Below, in pieces: positions 37,197-45,204 of a stretch of 55,415 nt of DNA (the stretch's first letter is position 1; each line of letters begins with the position of its first letter). This stretch comes from Burkholderiales bacterium PBB3 (GTDB lineage: Bacteria > Pseudomonadota > Gammaproteobacteria > Burkholderiales > Burkholderiaceae_C). The notes under the pieces were generated by a model, which worked only from the letters and a program-made list of their open reading frames with translations, ran no database searches and was not told the origin of the DNA. The stretch is taken from the NCBI GenBank assembly GCA_002256115.1, contig NKIK01000031.1, forward strand, positions 1-55,415, read 5' to 3'. The position numbers and the translations under genes are program-made.

Positions 37197-37964
37197 CTAG
37201 GTTCGAGCGATCACAACCGCGCGTTCGTCCACACGCACTGCGGCCTTGCTGCCCACGCGCAGCCGGTGCAGCTTTCGCGCAAAACCCACCACCTGCAGCG
37301 CACCCGCAAGTGTCACAACGATCTCATCCTGAGCGCTGCCTTTGGTGACCTGGTGTACCCGCCCGGTCAAAAGATTGCCGGGTGACTGTGCAGAAGCCTG
37401 GGCCAAGGCCGAGGCTTGCACCTCCACCGCAGTTGCTTTGCACAGCACCAAAACCTCGATACCAGTCTGCAGGCCTAGCAGCTCGGCGCTCTCACGAGTG
37501 ATCAGCGATGCGAGAGTGGTATCTGGCGTGAGCGCCACGACCACACGCACCAAGGGTTCCTGTGCAGCACCGTAGGCGACGGATTGCACTACGCCGGGCA
37601 CACTATTGCGCATGCTGGTGCGCAGGCCCACGCTGGCAATGGCTTGGCCTGCGCCCGCGCTCAGCCGGGCCAAAACACCTTGGCGCGCCGCATCCATTTG
37701 CCGCCCAGCTTCCAGCAATTGCGCGCCCGCCGGTGTAAGCCTGGCACCGCCGCCGCCCGCGCCACCCACCACGCTGTCCACCAAGGGCACACCGGCCAAA
37801 TTGGTCAAGGTGTGAATCGCCTGCCAAGCGCCTTTGTAGCTGATGCCGGCCTGGCGCGCGGCTTCTGAGATAGAGCCAAGCGCGCCCACCAGTCGCAGTA
37901 TTTCCAGGCGCTTGTCGGCACTCTCGTAGCCCAGGGCATTCAATGACAGTTGCGTGCGTTTCAT
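37197..37964 (-). CDS. modE: Molybdate-responsive regulator ModE
   Basis: A 255-residue regulator with an N-terminal LysR-like winged HTH (KRLEILRLVGALGSISEAARQAGISYKGAW) and two C-terminal TOBE/Mop domains (~120-255) that bind molybdate. Mo-bound ModE represses modABC. It is divergent from modA, with a strong palindrome in the 56-bp intergenic gap. Confidence 0.93.
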   Translation of the reverse strand: MKRTQLSLNALGYESADKRLEILRLVGALGSISEAARQAGISYKGAWQAIHTLTNLAGVPLVDSVVGGAGGGGARLTPAGAQLLEAGRQMDAARQGVLARLSAGAGQAIASVGLRTSMRNSVPGVVQSVAYGAAQEPLVRVVVALTPDTTLASLITRESAELLGLQTGIEVLVLCKATAVEVQASALAQASAQSPGNLLTGRVHQVTKGSAQDEIVVTLAGALQVVGFARKLHRLRVGSKAAVRVDERAVVIART

Positions 37965-37988
37965 AGCCAGGATTGTGCCGATATACTT

Positions 37989-38013
37989 TCGCTATTCCTT
38001 TTTTGAATAGCGA
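37989..38013. promoter_or_regulatory. ModE operator
   Basis: A perfect 9-bp inverted repeat, TCGCTATTC-N7-GAATAGCGA, ends 8 bases before the modA start. The CGCTAT/ATAGCG arms match the ends of the known ModE box (TCGCTATATA-N6-TATATAGCGA type). It should control modABC and perhaps modE itself. Confidence 0.8.
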
Positions 38014-38020
38014 ATTGCCC

Positions 38021-38776
38021 ATGAAACACCCACTCTCCACTCTGGCTTTGGGGATTGCGACGTGGGGTTTGTCGGCCCCGGCCTTAGCGGCCGAAGCCCA
38101 AATTGCAGTAGCCGCCAATTTTGCCGAGCCCATGAAAGCGGTGGCCGCCGTGCTGGAGAAAACCACGGGCCATACCCTGAAAGTTACGGTGGGGGCCACC
38201 GGCAAGCTCTACGCCCAAATCAAGAACGGTGCGCCCTTTGATGTGCTGCTGTCCGCCGACACCAAAACGCCCGAAACCCTGGAGCAAGAAGGCCTGGCCC
38301 AAAAGGGCAGCCGCTTCACCTACGCCACCGGCAAGCTGGTGCTGTGGTCTGCCGATGTGAAGCGGATAGACACCCAGGGTGAAATTCTTAAAAACCCCAC
38401 GCTAGGCAAAGTGGCCTACGCTAATCCCAAGCTAGCCCCCTACGGAGCGGCCGCAGTTGAGGTGATGGACAAGCTGGGGCTGACCGCCACGCTGACTCCA
38501 AAATTGGTGCAGGGCGAGAGCATTGGCCAGACTTACACCTTTGTCTACAGTGGCAATGCGGATGTAGGCTTTGTGGCCCTGTCGCAGGTGCTGGAGGGCG
38601 GCAAGCTCAAAAGTGGATCGATGTGGCTGATTCCGCAAAAGCTGTATGCCCCCATCCGTCAAGATGCCGTGGTTTTGCAACGCGCAGCGGGTAATGAGGC
38701 AGCCCAGGCTTTGGTGAAATTGCTCAAGAGCCCCAACATCAAAGACCTGATTCGCTCCTACGGCTACGAACTGTGA
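38021..38776 (+). CDS. modA: Molybdate-binding periplasmic protein
   Basis: A 251-residue solute-binding protein with signal peptide (~1-23, cut after ALA). It begins the mature part with AQIAVAANFAEPMKAVAAVLEK, followed by VTVGATGKLYAQIKNGAPFDVLLSAD, the ModA oxyanion-binding pattern. It delivers molybdate or tungstate to ModBC. The stop overlaps the modB GTG start. Confidence 0.94.
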   Translation: MKHPLSTLALGIATWGLSAPALAAEAQIAVAANFAEPMKAVAAVLEKTTGHTLKVTVGATGKLYAQIKNGAPFDVLLSADTKTPETLEQEGLAQKGSRFTYATGKLVLWSADVKRIDTQGEILKNPTLGKVAYANPKLAPYGAAAVEVMDKLGLTATLTPKLVQGESIGQTYTFVYSGNADVGFVALSQVLEGGKLKSGSMWLIPQKLYAPIRQDAVVLQRAAGNEAAQALVKLLKSPNIKDLIRSYGYEL

Positions 38777-39483
38777 CACCGCCCATGCTGCTCACCGCAT
38801 CCGATTTGCAAGCACTGTGGCTCACGCTGCAAGTCGCCAGCCTGACCACGGCGATCTTGCTGCTGCTGGGTACACCGCTGGCGTGGTGGCTGGCGCGGTC
38901 GCGGTCTTGGGTGGCTCGGCCCGTGGCCGCCATCATTGCCTTGCCGCTGGTGCTGCCGCCATCGGTGTTGGGTTTTTATCTGCTGGTGGCCTGGGGGCCA
39001 AACGGCCCGATAGGACAATGGACGCAGGCCTTGGGTCTGGGCTTGTTACCCTTTAGTTTTGCGGGCCTGGTGTTGGGCTCGGTGTTGTATTCCTTGCCGT
39101 TTATGGTGCAGCCGGTGCATAACGCTATGCAAGCCATGGGCACCCGCCCGCTGGAAGTAGCGGCCAGTTTGCGCGCCTCCAGGCTAGACACTTTTTTTCA
39201 TGTCGTGCTGCCCTTGTGCAAACCGGGCCTGATGACCGGCACCATCATGAGTTTTGCCCACACCGTGGGCGAATTTGGCGTGGTGCTGATGGTGGGCGGC
39301 AATATTCCCGGTGTGACCCGCGTGGTGTCGGTGCAAATTTATGACCATGTAGAAGCAGCGGAATACGTCGATGCCCACCGCCTGGCTGCGGTGATGCTGG
39401 TCTTTGCATTCACCGTATTGCTGGGCTTGCACCTGTACCAGCAGCGTGACCGCGACGACCGGCTGCGCGCCAACGAAGCATGA
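38773..39483 (+). CDS. modB: Molybdate ABC transporter permease
   Basis: A 236-residue inner-membrane permease with about five helices and the EAA-type loop EVAASLRASRLDTFFHVVLPLCKPG. The start is taken as GTG in the GTGA overlap with modA; ATG at 38785 is an alternative. ModB dimerises to form the molybdate channel. Confidence 0.94.
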   Translation: MTPPMLLTASDLQALWLTLQVASLTTAILLLLGTPLAWWLARSRSWVARPVAAIIALPLVLPPSVLGFYLLVAWGPNGPIGQWTQALGLGLLPFSFAGLVLGSVLYSLPFMVQPVHNAMQAMGTRPLEVAASLRASRLDTFFHVVLPLCKPGLMTGTIMSFAHTVGEFGVVLMVGGNIPGVTRVVSVQIYDHVEAAEYVDAHRLAAVMLVFAFTVLLGLHLYQQRDRDDRLRANEA

Positions 39484-40595
39484 GCGAATTGGCAAAAGAA
39501 CCCAGCCTGCAATTGCAAGCCCGCTTGCAGCGCACCGGCTTTACCTTGGACGTGAACGTGCACTTACCCGCACGCGGGGTCAGTGTTTTGTTTGGCGCTT
39601 CGGGCTCTGGCAAAACCACCTGCTTACGCATACTGGCGGGCCTGGAACCCCAAGCCACTGGCCGCGTGGCGGTGGCTGACGCGGTGTGGCAAGACAGCAG
39701 CCAGGGCATCTTTGTGCCCACCCATCAGCGTGCGGTGGGCTATGTTTTTCAGGAAGCCAGCCTGTTCAGCCACCTGAATGTGGAAGGCAATCTGAAATTT
39801 GGCTTTGATCGCACGCCACCGGCCCAGCGCCGCTTTGGATGGGATGAAGGCCTGGAGCTTTTGGGCATAGCGCACCTGTTGAAACGCATGCCGCACGCAC
39901 TGTCGGGTGGCGAGCGCCAGCGCGTCGCGATTGCGCGGGCGCTGGCCGCCAGTCCGCGCGTGCTGCTGATGGACGAGCCCCTGGCCTCTTTGGATGCCCC
40001 GCGCAAGGCCGAGATACTGCCCTGGCTGGAGCGCCTGCACGGCGCGCTGCAAATCCCGGTGGTGGTAGTGACCCACTCCCCGGAGGAGCTGGCCCGACTG
40101 GCAGACCATGTACTGCTGCTCGACGCCGGGCGCGTGCTGGCCCAAGGCCCGGTGATGGACATGCTGACGCGGCTGGATTTGCCCCTGGCCCACGGCGATG
40201 CAGCAGCGGCTTTGGTTGAGGCTTGCGTGGGTGAAGACCCGCCTACCGATTTCATGTGCATGCTGCACTTTGCGGGGGGACGCTTGCTGCTGCCCCAGCC
40301 CCCCGGTACCGCAGCCCCCGCGGGCACGCCAGTGCGCATCCGCATTCAGGCGCGCGATGTGAGCGTGTCCCTGCAAATGCCAGAGCAAACCAGTGTGCTC
40401 AACATCCTGCCCGCCACCGTGGTGGACATGGCCGAAGACGGTCTGGGCCAGGTGCTGCTGGGCTTGCGCGTCAGCGCCGATGGCCGATCCACACGTTTGC
40501 TGTCGCGCATCAGCCTGCTGTCGGCACGCAGGCTGGGCATCACGCCGGGTTTGGCAGTGTTTGCCCAAATCAAGGGCGTGGCGATGGTGCGCTAA
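39480..40595 (+). CDS. modC: Molybdate ABC transporter ATP-binding protein
   Basis: A 371-residue ATPase with Walker A GASGSGKTT, signature LSGGERQRVAIARAL, Walker B VLLMDEPLASLD and H-loop VTHSPEEL. A C-terminal Mop/TOBE domain (~290-371) should bind molybdate for trans-inhibition. It overlaps modB by four bases (ATGA). Its stop overlaps the stop of the convergent frameshifted gene. Confidence 0.94.
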   Translation: MSELAKEPSLQLQARLQRTGFTLDVNVHLPARGVSVLFGASGSGKTTCLRILAGLEPQATGRVAVADAVWQDSSQGIFVPTHQRAVGYVFQEASLFSHLNVEGNLKFGFDRTPPAQRRFGWDEGLELLGIAHLLKRMPHALSGGERQRVAIARALAASPRVLLMDEPLASLDAPRKAEILPWLERLHGALQIPVVVVTHSPEELARLADHVLLLDAGRVLAQGPVMDMLTRLDLPLAHGDAAAALVEACVGEDPPTDFMCMLHFAGGRLLLPQPPGTAAPAGTPVRIRIQARDVSVSLQMPEQTSVLNILPATVVDMAEDGLGQVLLGLRVSADGRSTRLLSRISLLSARRLGITPGLAVFAQIKGVAMVR

Positions 40596-41180
40596 GGGCG
40601 CTGTGGGGCAGGCCCCACGCGGCTCCAATCCATCGTCCAGCTCTGCTGCCAGGTCTGGCCAGCATCGGCAGAAGATGCCTGGTACCACCGGCAACTGCGC
40701 GGCGTGATGCGGTCCCAAACGCCACGGTACACCATGGGCTTGTCGCCCTCTTTGTCTTCAGAATCCCAGGTGTCCACACCATCCACAAAGCTTCCCCACG
40801 AAGGCGGCGGGGTCAGCACACCGCTCTTGGCATTGACCCAAAAGTCCGCCCACAGCTTGCTGTTCTACATCCAAAAGACGCAGCCCCATGCCGCTGAAAT
40901 TGCGCGAAGGAATGCGCAGCTCCTCCACGCTGGCCACGCCGCCCAGCAGCCCCCACACCGTCGCTTCGCCGGGGAATTCCTCCCAGGTCGTGCCATTCAG
41001 GCGGCGGTTCTGAATGGTCCATTCCCCGGTCAAGAAATCAAAGTCACCTGGCTTGCCGTTGGCCAGTGGTGGCAGCACGCCGGCTTGCACCGCAGGCAGC
41101 CCCAGGGCGGCGGTGCCAGTCAAGCCTGCAACTGCCTGCAGCAGCACGCGCCTTTGCGCATCAGATACGTCTTGGCTCAT
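40592..41180 (-). pseudogene. Frameshifted DUF1579-like exported protein
   Basis: Two minus-strand frames together make one protein. The first (41180 to ~40870) gives RRVLLQAVAGLTGTAAL (Tat-like leader), FDFLTGEWTIQNRRLNG and LLGGVASVEELRIPSRN. The second (from ~40867) gives KLWADFWVNAKSG, PMVYRGVWDRITP and WYQASSADAGQTW ending in WTMDWSR. They are joined if one base is removed near the CAGCAAGCTG run around 40862-40866. The family has a lipocalin-like fold of unknown function. It is either a genuine frameshift or a sequencing error. It is divergent from the WYL regulator, which may once have controlled it. Confidence 0.75.
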
Positions 41181-41225
41181 ACGTTTTACCTCGTTGATAG
41201 TTTGTAAAACTTCAATGTAGATTCA

Positions 41226-41250
41226 ATACAGGACATAGATTGCCCTGTAT
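41226..41250. promoter_or_regulatory. Candidate WYL-regulator operator
   Basis: The inverted repeat ATACAGG-N11-CCTGTAT lies in the 87-bp divergent region, 17 bases before the regulator start. Perfect 7-bp arms and location suggest a binding site for the adjacent HTH protein. Confidence 0.5.
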
Positions 41251-41267
41251 CGCGCTATGCTGGGCGC

Positions 41268-42239
41268 ATGTCCCTTCCCACCTCACGTTTGCTGGCGGCC
41301 CTGGAGCTTTTGCAGGCGCGCCAGCGCGTCAGTGGCGCAGAGCTGGCGGCCAAATTGCAGGTCGATGCGCGCACCGCCAGGCGCTATGTCAGCCGCCTGA
41401 TTGCGATGGGCGTGCCCGTGTCTTCGGAGCGCGGGCGCGACGGTGCCTACCACCTGGCCAGTGGCTTCAAATTACCGCCGATGATGTTTACCGACGAAGA
41501 GGCTTTGGCCCTGGCCATCGGCCTGGTGGCCGCCCGCGGCCTGGGGCTGGACGCCCGCTCCGTGGCCGTCGAAGGCGCCATGCTCAAGCTCGAACGCGTA
41601 ATGCCCGACAAACTCAAGTCCACGCTGCGGGCTGTGAGCAGCTCCATAGAACTGGACCAGCGCGCCGCAGCCGGTGGATTGCAGATGGCGGTGTTAGCCA
41701 CCCTGACGCTGGCCACTGAAAAACAGCAGCGCGTTCAACTCAGCTACCAAGCCCCAACGGGTCCTGCCACCCAACGCCTGCTGGACCCCTGGGGGCTGGC
41801 CTACTACGCCGGGCATTGGTACGCCATAGGCCACTGCCACATGCGCCGGGCACAGCGGTCGTTCCGGCTCGACCGAATCCTGTCTGTGGAGACCGTGCCT
41901 GCCAGCTTTGCGCCCCCCGCAGATTTTGATGCCCTGGCCACACTGCGGGACAACATCGCCACACTGCCGCGCGCGCATTTGGTCGAGGTGGAGGTGTATG
42001 CGTCTTTGGACGATGTGCGTCGCCACATCCCCATAGAAACCGGATCCTTGGTGCCGCTGCCGCCGCAAAAAACAGCGGGCGTTTTGATGACCAGCCAGGT
42101 TGACGATTTGGGCTGGATGGCACGCACCCTGGCCAGCCTACCTTTTGCCTTTGCGATTCGCCAGCCCCAGGCTTTGCGCGATGCACTGGGCGCGCTGGCC
42201 CAGCAGCTTACAAAGCGCGCCAAGTCAGCTCCCGGTTGA
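41268..42239 (+). CDS. WYL-domain transcriptional regulator (YafY-like)
   Basis: A 323-residue regulator: HTH_11 domain (1-~60, LLQARQRVSGAELAAKLQVDARTARRYVSRL), a WYL ligand-binding domain (~135-215, with DPWGLAYYAGHWYAIGHCH) and a WCX C-terminal domain. WYL domains bind nucleic acids or small ligands. It probably controls itself and the divergent gene now broken by a frameshift. Confidence 0.9.
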   Translation: MSLPTSRLLAALELLQARQRVSGAELAAKLQVDARTARRYVSRLIAMGVPVSSERGRDGAYHLASGFKLPPMMFTDEEALALAIGLVAARGLGLDARSVAVEGAMLKLERVMPDKLKSTLRAVSSSIELDQRAAAGGLQMAVLATLTLATEKQQRVQLSYQAPTGPATQRLLDPWGLAYYAGHWYAIGHCHMRRAQRSFRLDRILSVETVPASFAPPADFDALATLRDNIATLPRAHLVEVEVYASLDDVRRHIPIETGSLVPLPPQKTAGVLMTSQVDDLGWMARTLASLPFAFAIRQPQALRDALGALAQQLTKRAKSAPG

Positions 42240-42267
42240 AGCGAGACAAAGGCAAAGCTTTCCATAC

Positions 42268-42290
42268 CCGTTGCGGGGTTTTCTTCGATG
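42268..42290 (+). terminator. Weak candidate terminator after WYL gene
   Basis: A short stem CCCG-TTG-CGGG is followed by GTTTTCTT, 30 bases after the WYL stop codon. The stem is short, so this is tentative. Confidence 0.35.
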
Positions 42291-42345
42291 CCAAATCGGC
42301 CATTCAGGCCGTGGATAGTGCGGGAGAAGCTCCTACTTTAATAGC
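42291..42345 (-). repeat. Dispersed repeat, copy 6
   Basis: A full-length copy in reverse orientation between the WYL gene and the small acidic protein gene. On the minus strand it reads GCTATTAAAGTAGGAGCTTC then TCCCGCACTATCCACGGCC and ends in GGCCGATTTGG. Confidence 0.85.
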
Positions 42346-42447
42346 AAGCACCTATTGCTCGGCACATTCCGGATATCTGCACATTCAGGCTAGATCACGC
42401 CCGCGCAGGTTTCGGTTAACCTCGCGCCTCACAAATTAGGAATCCCC

Positions 42448-42696
42448 ATGAAAAAACTCAATGTCACTATCCAGCTGGAAATGTCCGTTCCCGAAGATTG
42501 GGAGCTGGCCACCACCTCGGAAGGCACGGCCGTGCTGAAGCTGCCCAACGGTCAGTTCATGGACATCGCGATAGAGCCTCTGTTCGCTACCGACCCCGAA
42601 GAGACCTGGAGCAGCACAGAAGAAGAGGATGTACTCAATGACATCCTCGACATGGTGGAAAGCGAAGAAGTGCGCTACGAATTTGTAACGCACTGA
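42448..42696 (+). CDS. Small acidic protein of unknown function
   Basis: Encodes 82 residues, strongly acidic (EETWSSTEEEDVLNDILDMVESEE), with no signal peptide or known domain. TTAGGAAT upstream of the ATG acts as ribosome-binding site. The N-terminal KKLNVTIQLEMSVPEDWELA looks like a short beta strand followed by a loop. It is followed by the MITE-like inverted repeat. Confidence 0.65.
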   Translation: MKKLNVTIQLEMSVPEDWELATTSEGTAVLKLPNGQFMDIAIEPLFATDPEETWSSTEEEDVLNDILDMVESEEVRYEFVTH

Positions 42697-42722
42697 GAGC
42701 ACCGCAAGCCCACCAGGCCCTA

Positions 42723-42834
42723 GCCTTAGGAGGCTGGGCGGTGGAGTGTTTTGCGTAGGTAAAAGGAGTAGCCCGAAGGGCGGGGCTAACTGAGGTGATG
42801 GAGCAAAGCGCTCTGCCGCCCAGCCTCCTAAGGC
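42723..42834. mobile_element. 112-bp MITE-like inverted-repeat element
   Basis: The arms at 42723-42746 and 42811-42834 are perfectly complementary over 19 bp, starting GCCTTAGGAGGCTGGGCGG, and extend by 5 more pairs including two G-T pairs. The 64-bp centre contains a smaller hairpin (AGCCC/GGGCT) and no ORF. This is the structure of a nonautonomous mobile element or a large bidirectional hairpin. The right arm contains the stop codon of the ice-binding protein gene. Confidence 0.7.
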
Positions 42835-43973
42835 GCCGGGGGCACCAAAGTGGCACTGTCCAGCGCCACCATGGTTTGCGCCAGCGCCCGGCCATTCAGG
42901 CTGGCACCGGTTTGCAAAGTAACCCCTGTCTTGGACAGAACCACCCCTTCAAAGTGCGCAGTGGTGCCAATCGTGACTTGACCTGCTACTTGCCAAAAGA
43001 TGTTTTTGGCCTGTGCACCGCCGCTCAGTGTGATGCGCTTGGCAGCACTCATCACCAAGTCGCCCGACATCTGAAAAATCCACACATCGTTGGCACCGCC
43101 AGATATCACTACATCGGCGGGCAATAAAACGGTGCTGCCCCAGTTGTACAGGCCGGGGGCCAGCGTTAGCCCACCAATGTTGCCGCTGCCCAGGTTCAAG
43201 AATTCTGGAATAACCCGGCCTGCCGCATCGGAGTACGCCGCCTGCATATCCAGTACCGCCGTGGTTAACAGGGTCGGGCTGGGCACGGCGTAGTTGGCCG
43301 CAAACACTTTGCCGCCGCCCACCACCTGGGTAGAGGTCGCAAACACATTGCTCGGGTCTGCGATCAGCGCAAAGCCAGTGATGAAACTGGCCGCCGCCGG
43401 GCTAACACCAATATGGCCGCTGACCGACGACGTGGGCACGGTGGAGATGGCCGTTTTGGCCAGAATCGCAAATTCACCCGAGCTACCCAGCAACACCGGT
43501 GCGCGCTGCGCAGGGCCGTTTTCAGTCACCGTGTAGACCAAGCGAAACTTGGAGTTTTGCAGCATGTCGGCCTCTGAGGTGCCATAGCCGGTGACCAGCT
43601 GGCCGCCCACCAGAGGGCGCATGTCGGCACCCCGCACGATCTCTATTGCTTGGCTGGCCAGCGGCCCGGTGGAGTAGGCCGGTGCGGTGCCACCGGTGTA
43701 CAGCTGCCACTGCGCGCCATCATGAAAATACCACTGCTGGTTGAAACTGAAGGCCACATAGCTGCTACCGAGCTTGCCCACATCCGCATCCGCCACCAAG
43801 ATGCTGGCGTTCAAGTTCAGTTGTGCGGTGCCGCCGCTGGCCGTGGCATAAAACTGCGGCAAGGGGGCCGCCGCCGCAGGCACGGCCCAGGTCAGACCCA
43901 GCCCGAGTCCAACGGCCAGCGCCAGAGCCACGCCCCGGAATTGGCGTCTAAAGCCGTGTGTGATTGCAAACAT
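42828..43973 (-). CDS. DUF3494 ice-binding-like secreted protein
   Basis: A 381-residue protein with a signal peptide (~1-36, ending AVPAAAA). An N-terminal module (~37-150, beta-rich, with FNQQWYFHDGAQWQLYTGGTA) precedes a DUF3494 domain (~165-381). The domain shows VPTSSVSGHIGVSP, VIPEFLNLGSGNIGGLTLAPGLY, WIFQMSGDLVMSA, NIFWQVAGQVTIGT and FEGVVLSKTGVTLQTGASLNGR, the beta-helix of ice-binding proteins. It should act outside the cell by adsorbing to ice. GGAG precedes the ATG at 43973. The last residues (LVPPAP) and the TAG lie in the MITE-like right arm. Confidence 0.85.
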   Translation of the reverse strand: MFAITHGFRRQFRGVALALAVGLGLGLTWAVPAAAAPLPQFYATASGGTAQLNLNASILVADADVGKLGSSYVAFSFNQQWYFHDGAQWQLYTGGTAPAYSTGPLASQAIEIVRGADMRPLVGGQLVTGYGTSEADMLQNSKFRLVYTVTENGPAQRAPVLLGSSGEFAILAKTAISTVPTSSVSGHIGVSPAAASFITGFALIADPSNVFATSTQVVGGGKVFAANYAVPSPTLLTTAVLDMQAAYSDAAGRVIPEFLNLGSGNIGGLTLAPGLYNWGSTVLLPADVVISGGANDVWIFQMSGDLVMSAAKRITLSGGAQAKNIFWQVAGQVTIGTTAHFEGVVLSKTGVTLQTGASLNGRALAQTMVALDSATLVPPAP

Positions 43974-44074
43974 AGGGAACTCCAGTTTTAAAAGTGGCTG
44001 CATAGCGCAGGCCATGCCGCACCTTAGGGCCGACGCAGCGCGCCGTCTGTGCAGCAGCACACCCTGCGGTGTGT

Positions 44075-44173
44075 GCGAAATAAACTTGGCCCCGTGATCT
44101 GTGGGCTGAGTTGGGGATAAGCGTGTTTACAAGCCGCCAAACCCGCGCCAGGCTTAGCTCTGCAGACCGTGCC
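44075..44173 (+). repeat. 99-bp direct repeat, unit A
   Basis: Aligns without gaps to unit B with about 89 of 99 bases identical by eye. It contains GGATAAGCGTGTTTACAAG and the near-DnaA-box TGGGGATAA. Confidence 0.85.
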
Positions 44174-44277
44174 TAGTAATTAAGCACGGTAGGCCACTGG
44201 GGGTTTTTCACTCTGGGGCTGTGCTAGGCAAAAGCCTGCTGCGGCAATCTATCCCTGCAACCGGTTCAAAACCATAT

Positions 44278-44331
44278 GCTATTCATTTAGGAGCTGCTCC
44301 CGCACTATCCACGGCCTGAACGGCCTATTTG
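44278..44331 (+). repeat. Dispersed repeat, copy 7
   Basis: A full copy of the repeat (GGAGCTGCTCCCGCACTATC...), lying between the two 99-bp direct repeats. Confidence 0.85.
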
Positions 44332-44456
44332 GCATTGAGTTTAGGGGTGTAAACACTCCACAAGACGCGCTCGGCTTGTTCGCCAGGCAGCGCGCACGCC
44401 AGCGTAGGCGGACTGGCGGCGCGGCGGCGGCCTGCCCTGCGTTGAGGCCCAACACC

Positions 44457-44555
44457 GTGAAATAAACTTCACCCCGCCTTCTGTGGGCCGAGTTGTGGAT
44501 AAGCGTGTTTACAAGCCGCCAAACCCGCGCCAGGCCTAGCGCTGCAGACCGTGCC
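44457..44555 (+). repeat. 99-bp direct repeat, unit B
   Basis: Second unit of the pair. TGTGGATAA at 44494-44502 is a perfect DnaA box (TTATCCACA) on the minus strand; unit A has one mismatch at the same place. Confidence 0.85.
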
Positions 44556-44685
44556 ACTTTTTTAAGCAGATCGCTGCCCACCGGTTTTGGCGCTGTGCGA
44601 GTGTGCTAGGTGACAACAGGCAAAATACCCCCAATGCGGCGCACACTGCGCCCACCCTTTTGCCCTCTCTTCGATAGGAATCCCC

Positions 44686-45198
44686 ATGCAGCCTTTTACG
44701 AAAACCACCCTGTTTGCCAGCAGCGCCCTGGCTTTGGCTTTGGGCCTGTGCAGCGCGCCCGTGTGGGCGGACAGCACCTCCTCGGCCTCCAGCGCGGCGT
44801 CCACCTCGGTGGGCAGCTCGTCAACGTCTTTGGAAACCTCCAGCGCCAGCTCGTCGGGCAAAGGCCAAGTGGCGCAGGGCAACTACACCGTGGTAGACGT
44901 TGCCGCCGTAGCCGGTATGCCCGACCTGCTGCGCGTGCGCCTGCAAGCCGCCGCGCCGGGTCTAACGGCAGAATTCGCACTGCTCATTCCACGCCAAAAC
45001 CTGGATCGCACGCACCTGACCACCGGCCAGACCGTGCATGCCGAACACCGGCCCTACGGATTGGCCTTTGCGCTAGTGGCTGCGGATGGCGCAGGCACCA
45101 CCAACGCCCAGCCCTTCTTTTTGGTGCTGGACGACGCCTGGCACCGCGAGCTGGAGAGCCGCCCGGTAGGTAGTGCTGCGCCTGCAGCCACGATCTAA
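44686..45198 (+). CDS. Ser-rich secreted protein of unknown function
   Basis: A 170-residue protein with a Sec signal peptide (~1-28, ending PVWA), then a low-complexity Ser/Thr linker (~29-60), then a compact domain (NYTVVDVAAVAGMPDLLRVRL...RPYGLAFALVAADG) of no known family. It is followed 6 bp later by a DUF2145 gene and is probably cotranscribed with it. Confidence 0.7.
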   Translation: MQPFTKTTLFASSALALALGLCSAPVWADSTSSASSAASTSVGSSSTSLETSSASSSGKGQVAQGNYTVVDVAAVAGMPDLLRVRLQAAAPGLTAEFALLIPRQNLDRTHLTTGQTVHAEHRPYGLAFALVAADGAGTTNAQPFFLVLDDAWHRELESRPVGSAAPAATI

Positions 45199-45204
45199 CA
45201 CGGC

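Larger units (their letters stand above)
44061..44685. other. 625-bp region without a gene
   Basis: This gap between the ice-binding protein and the Ser-rich secreted protein holds a 99-bp direct repeat pair (44075-44173 and 44457-44555) with dispersed repeat copy 7 between them. A minus-strand ORF at 44279-44581 (100 aa) has no recognisable family, no ribosome-binding site, and runs through both repeats, so it is not called. Confidence 0.6.

Noticed and set aside
40603..40618. GTGGGG/CCCCAC hairpin after modC as terminator
   Set aside because: No T tract follows and it lies inside the 3' end of the convergent pseudogene.
39624..40718. 364-aa minus-strand ORF
   Set aside because: Antisense to modC, whose Walker and signature motifs are unambiguous.
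44494..44502. Perfect DnaA box as a sign of a replication origin
   Set aside because: Only one perfect box, no AT-rich unwinding region and no dnaA/dnaN or rep gene nearby.
44279..44581. 100-aa minus-strand ORF in the gene-free gap
   Set aside because: Runs through dispersed repeat copy 7 and direct repeat B, no family or ribosome-binding site, and no matching ORF in repeat unit A.
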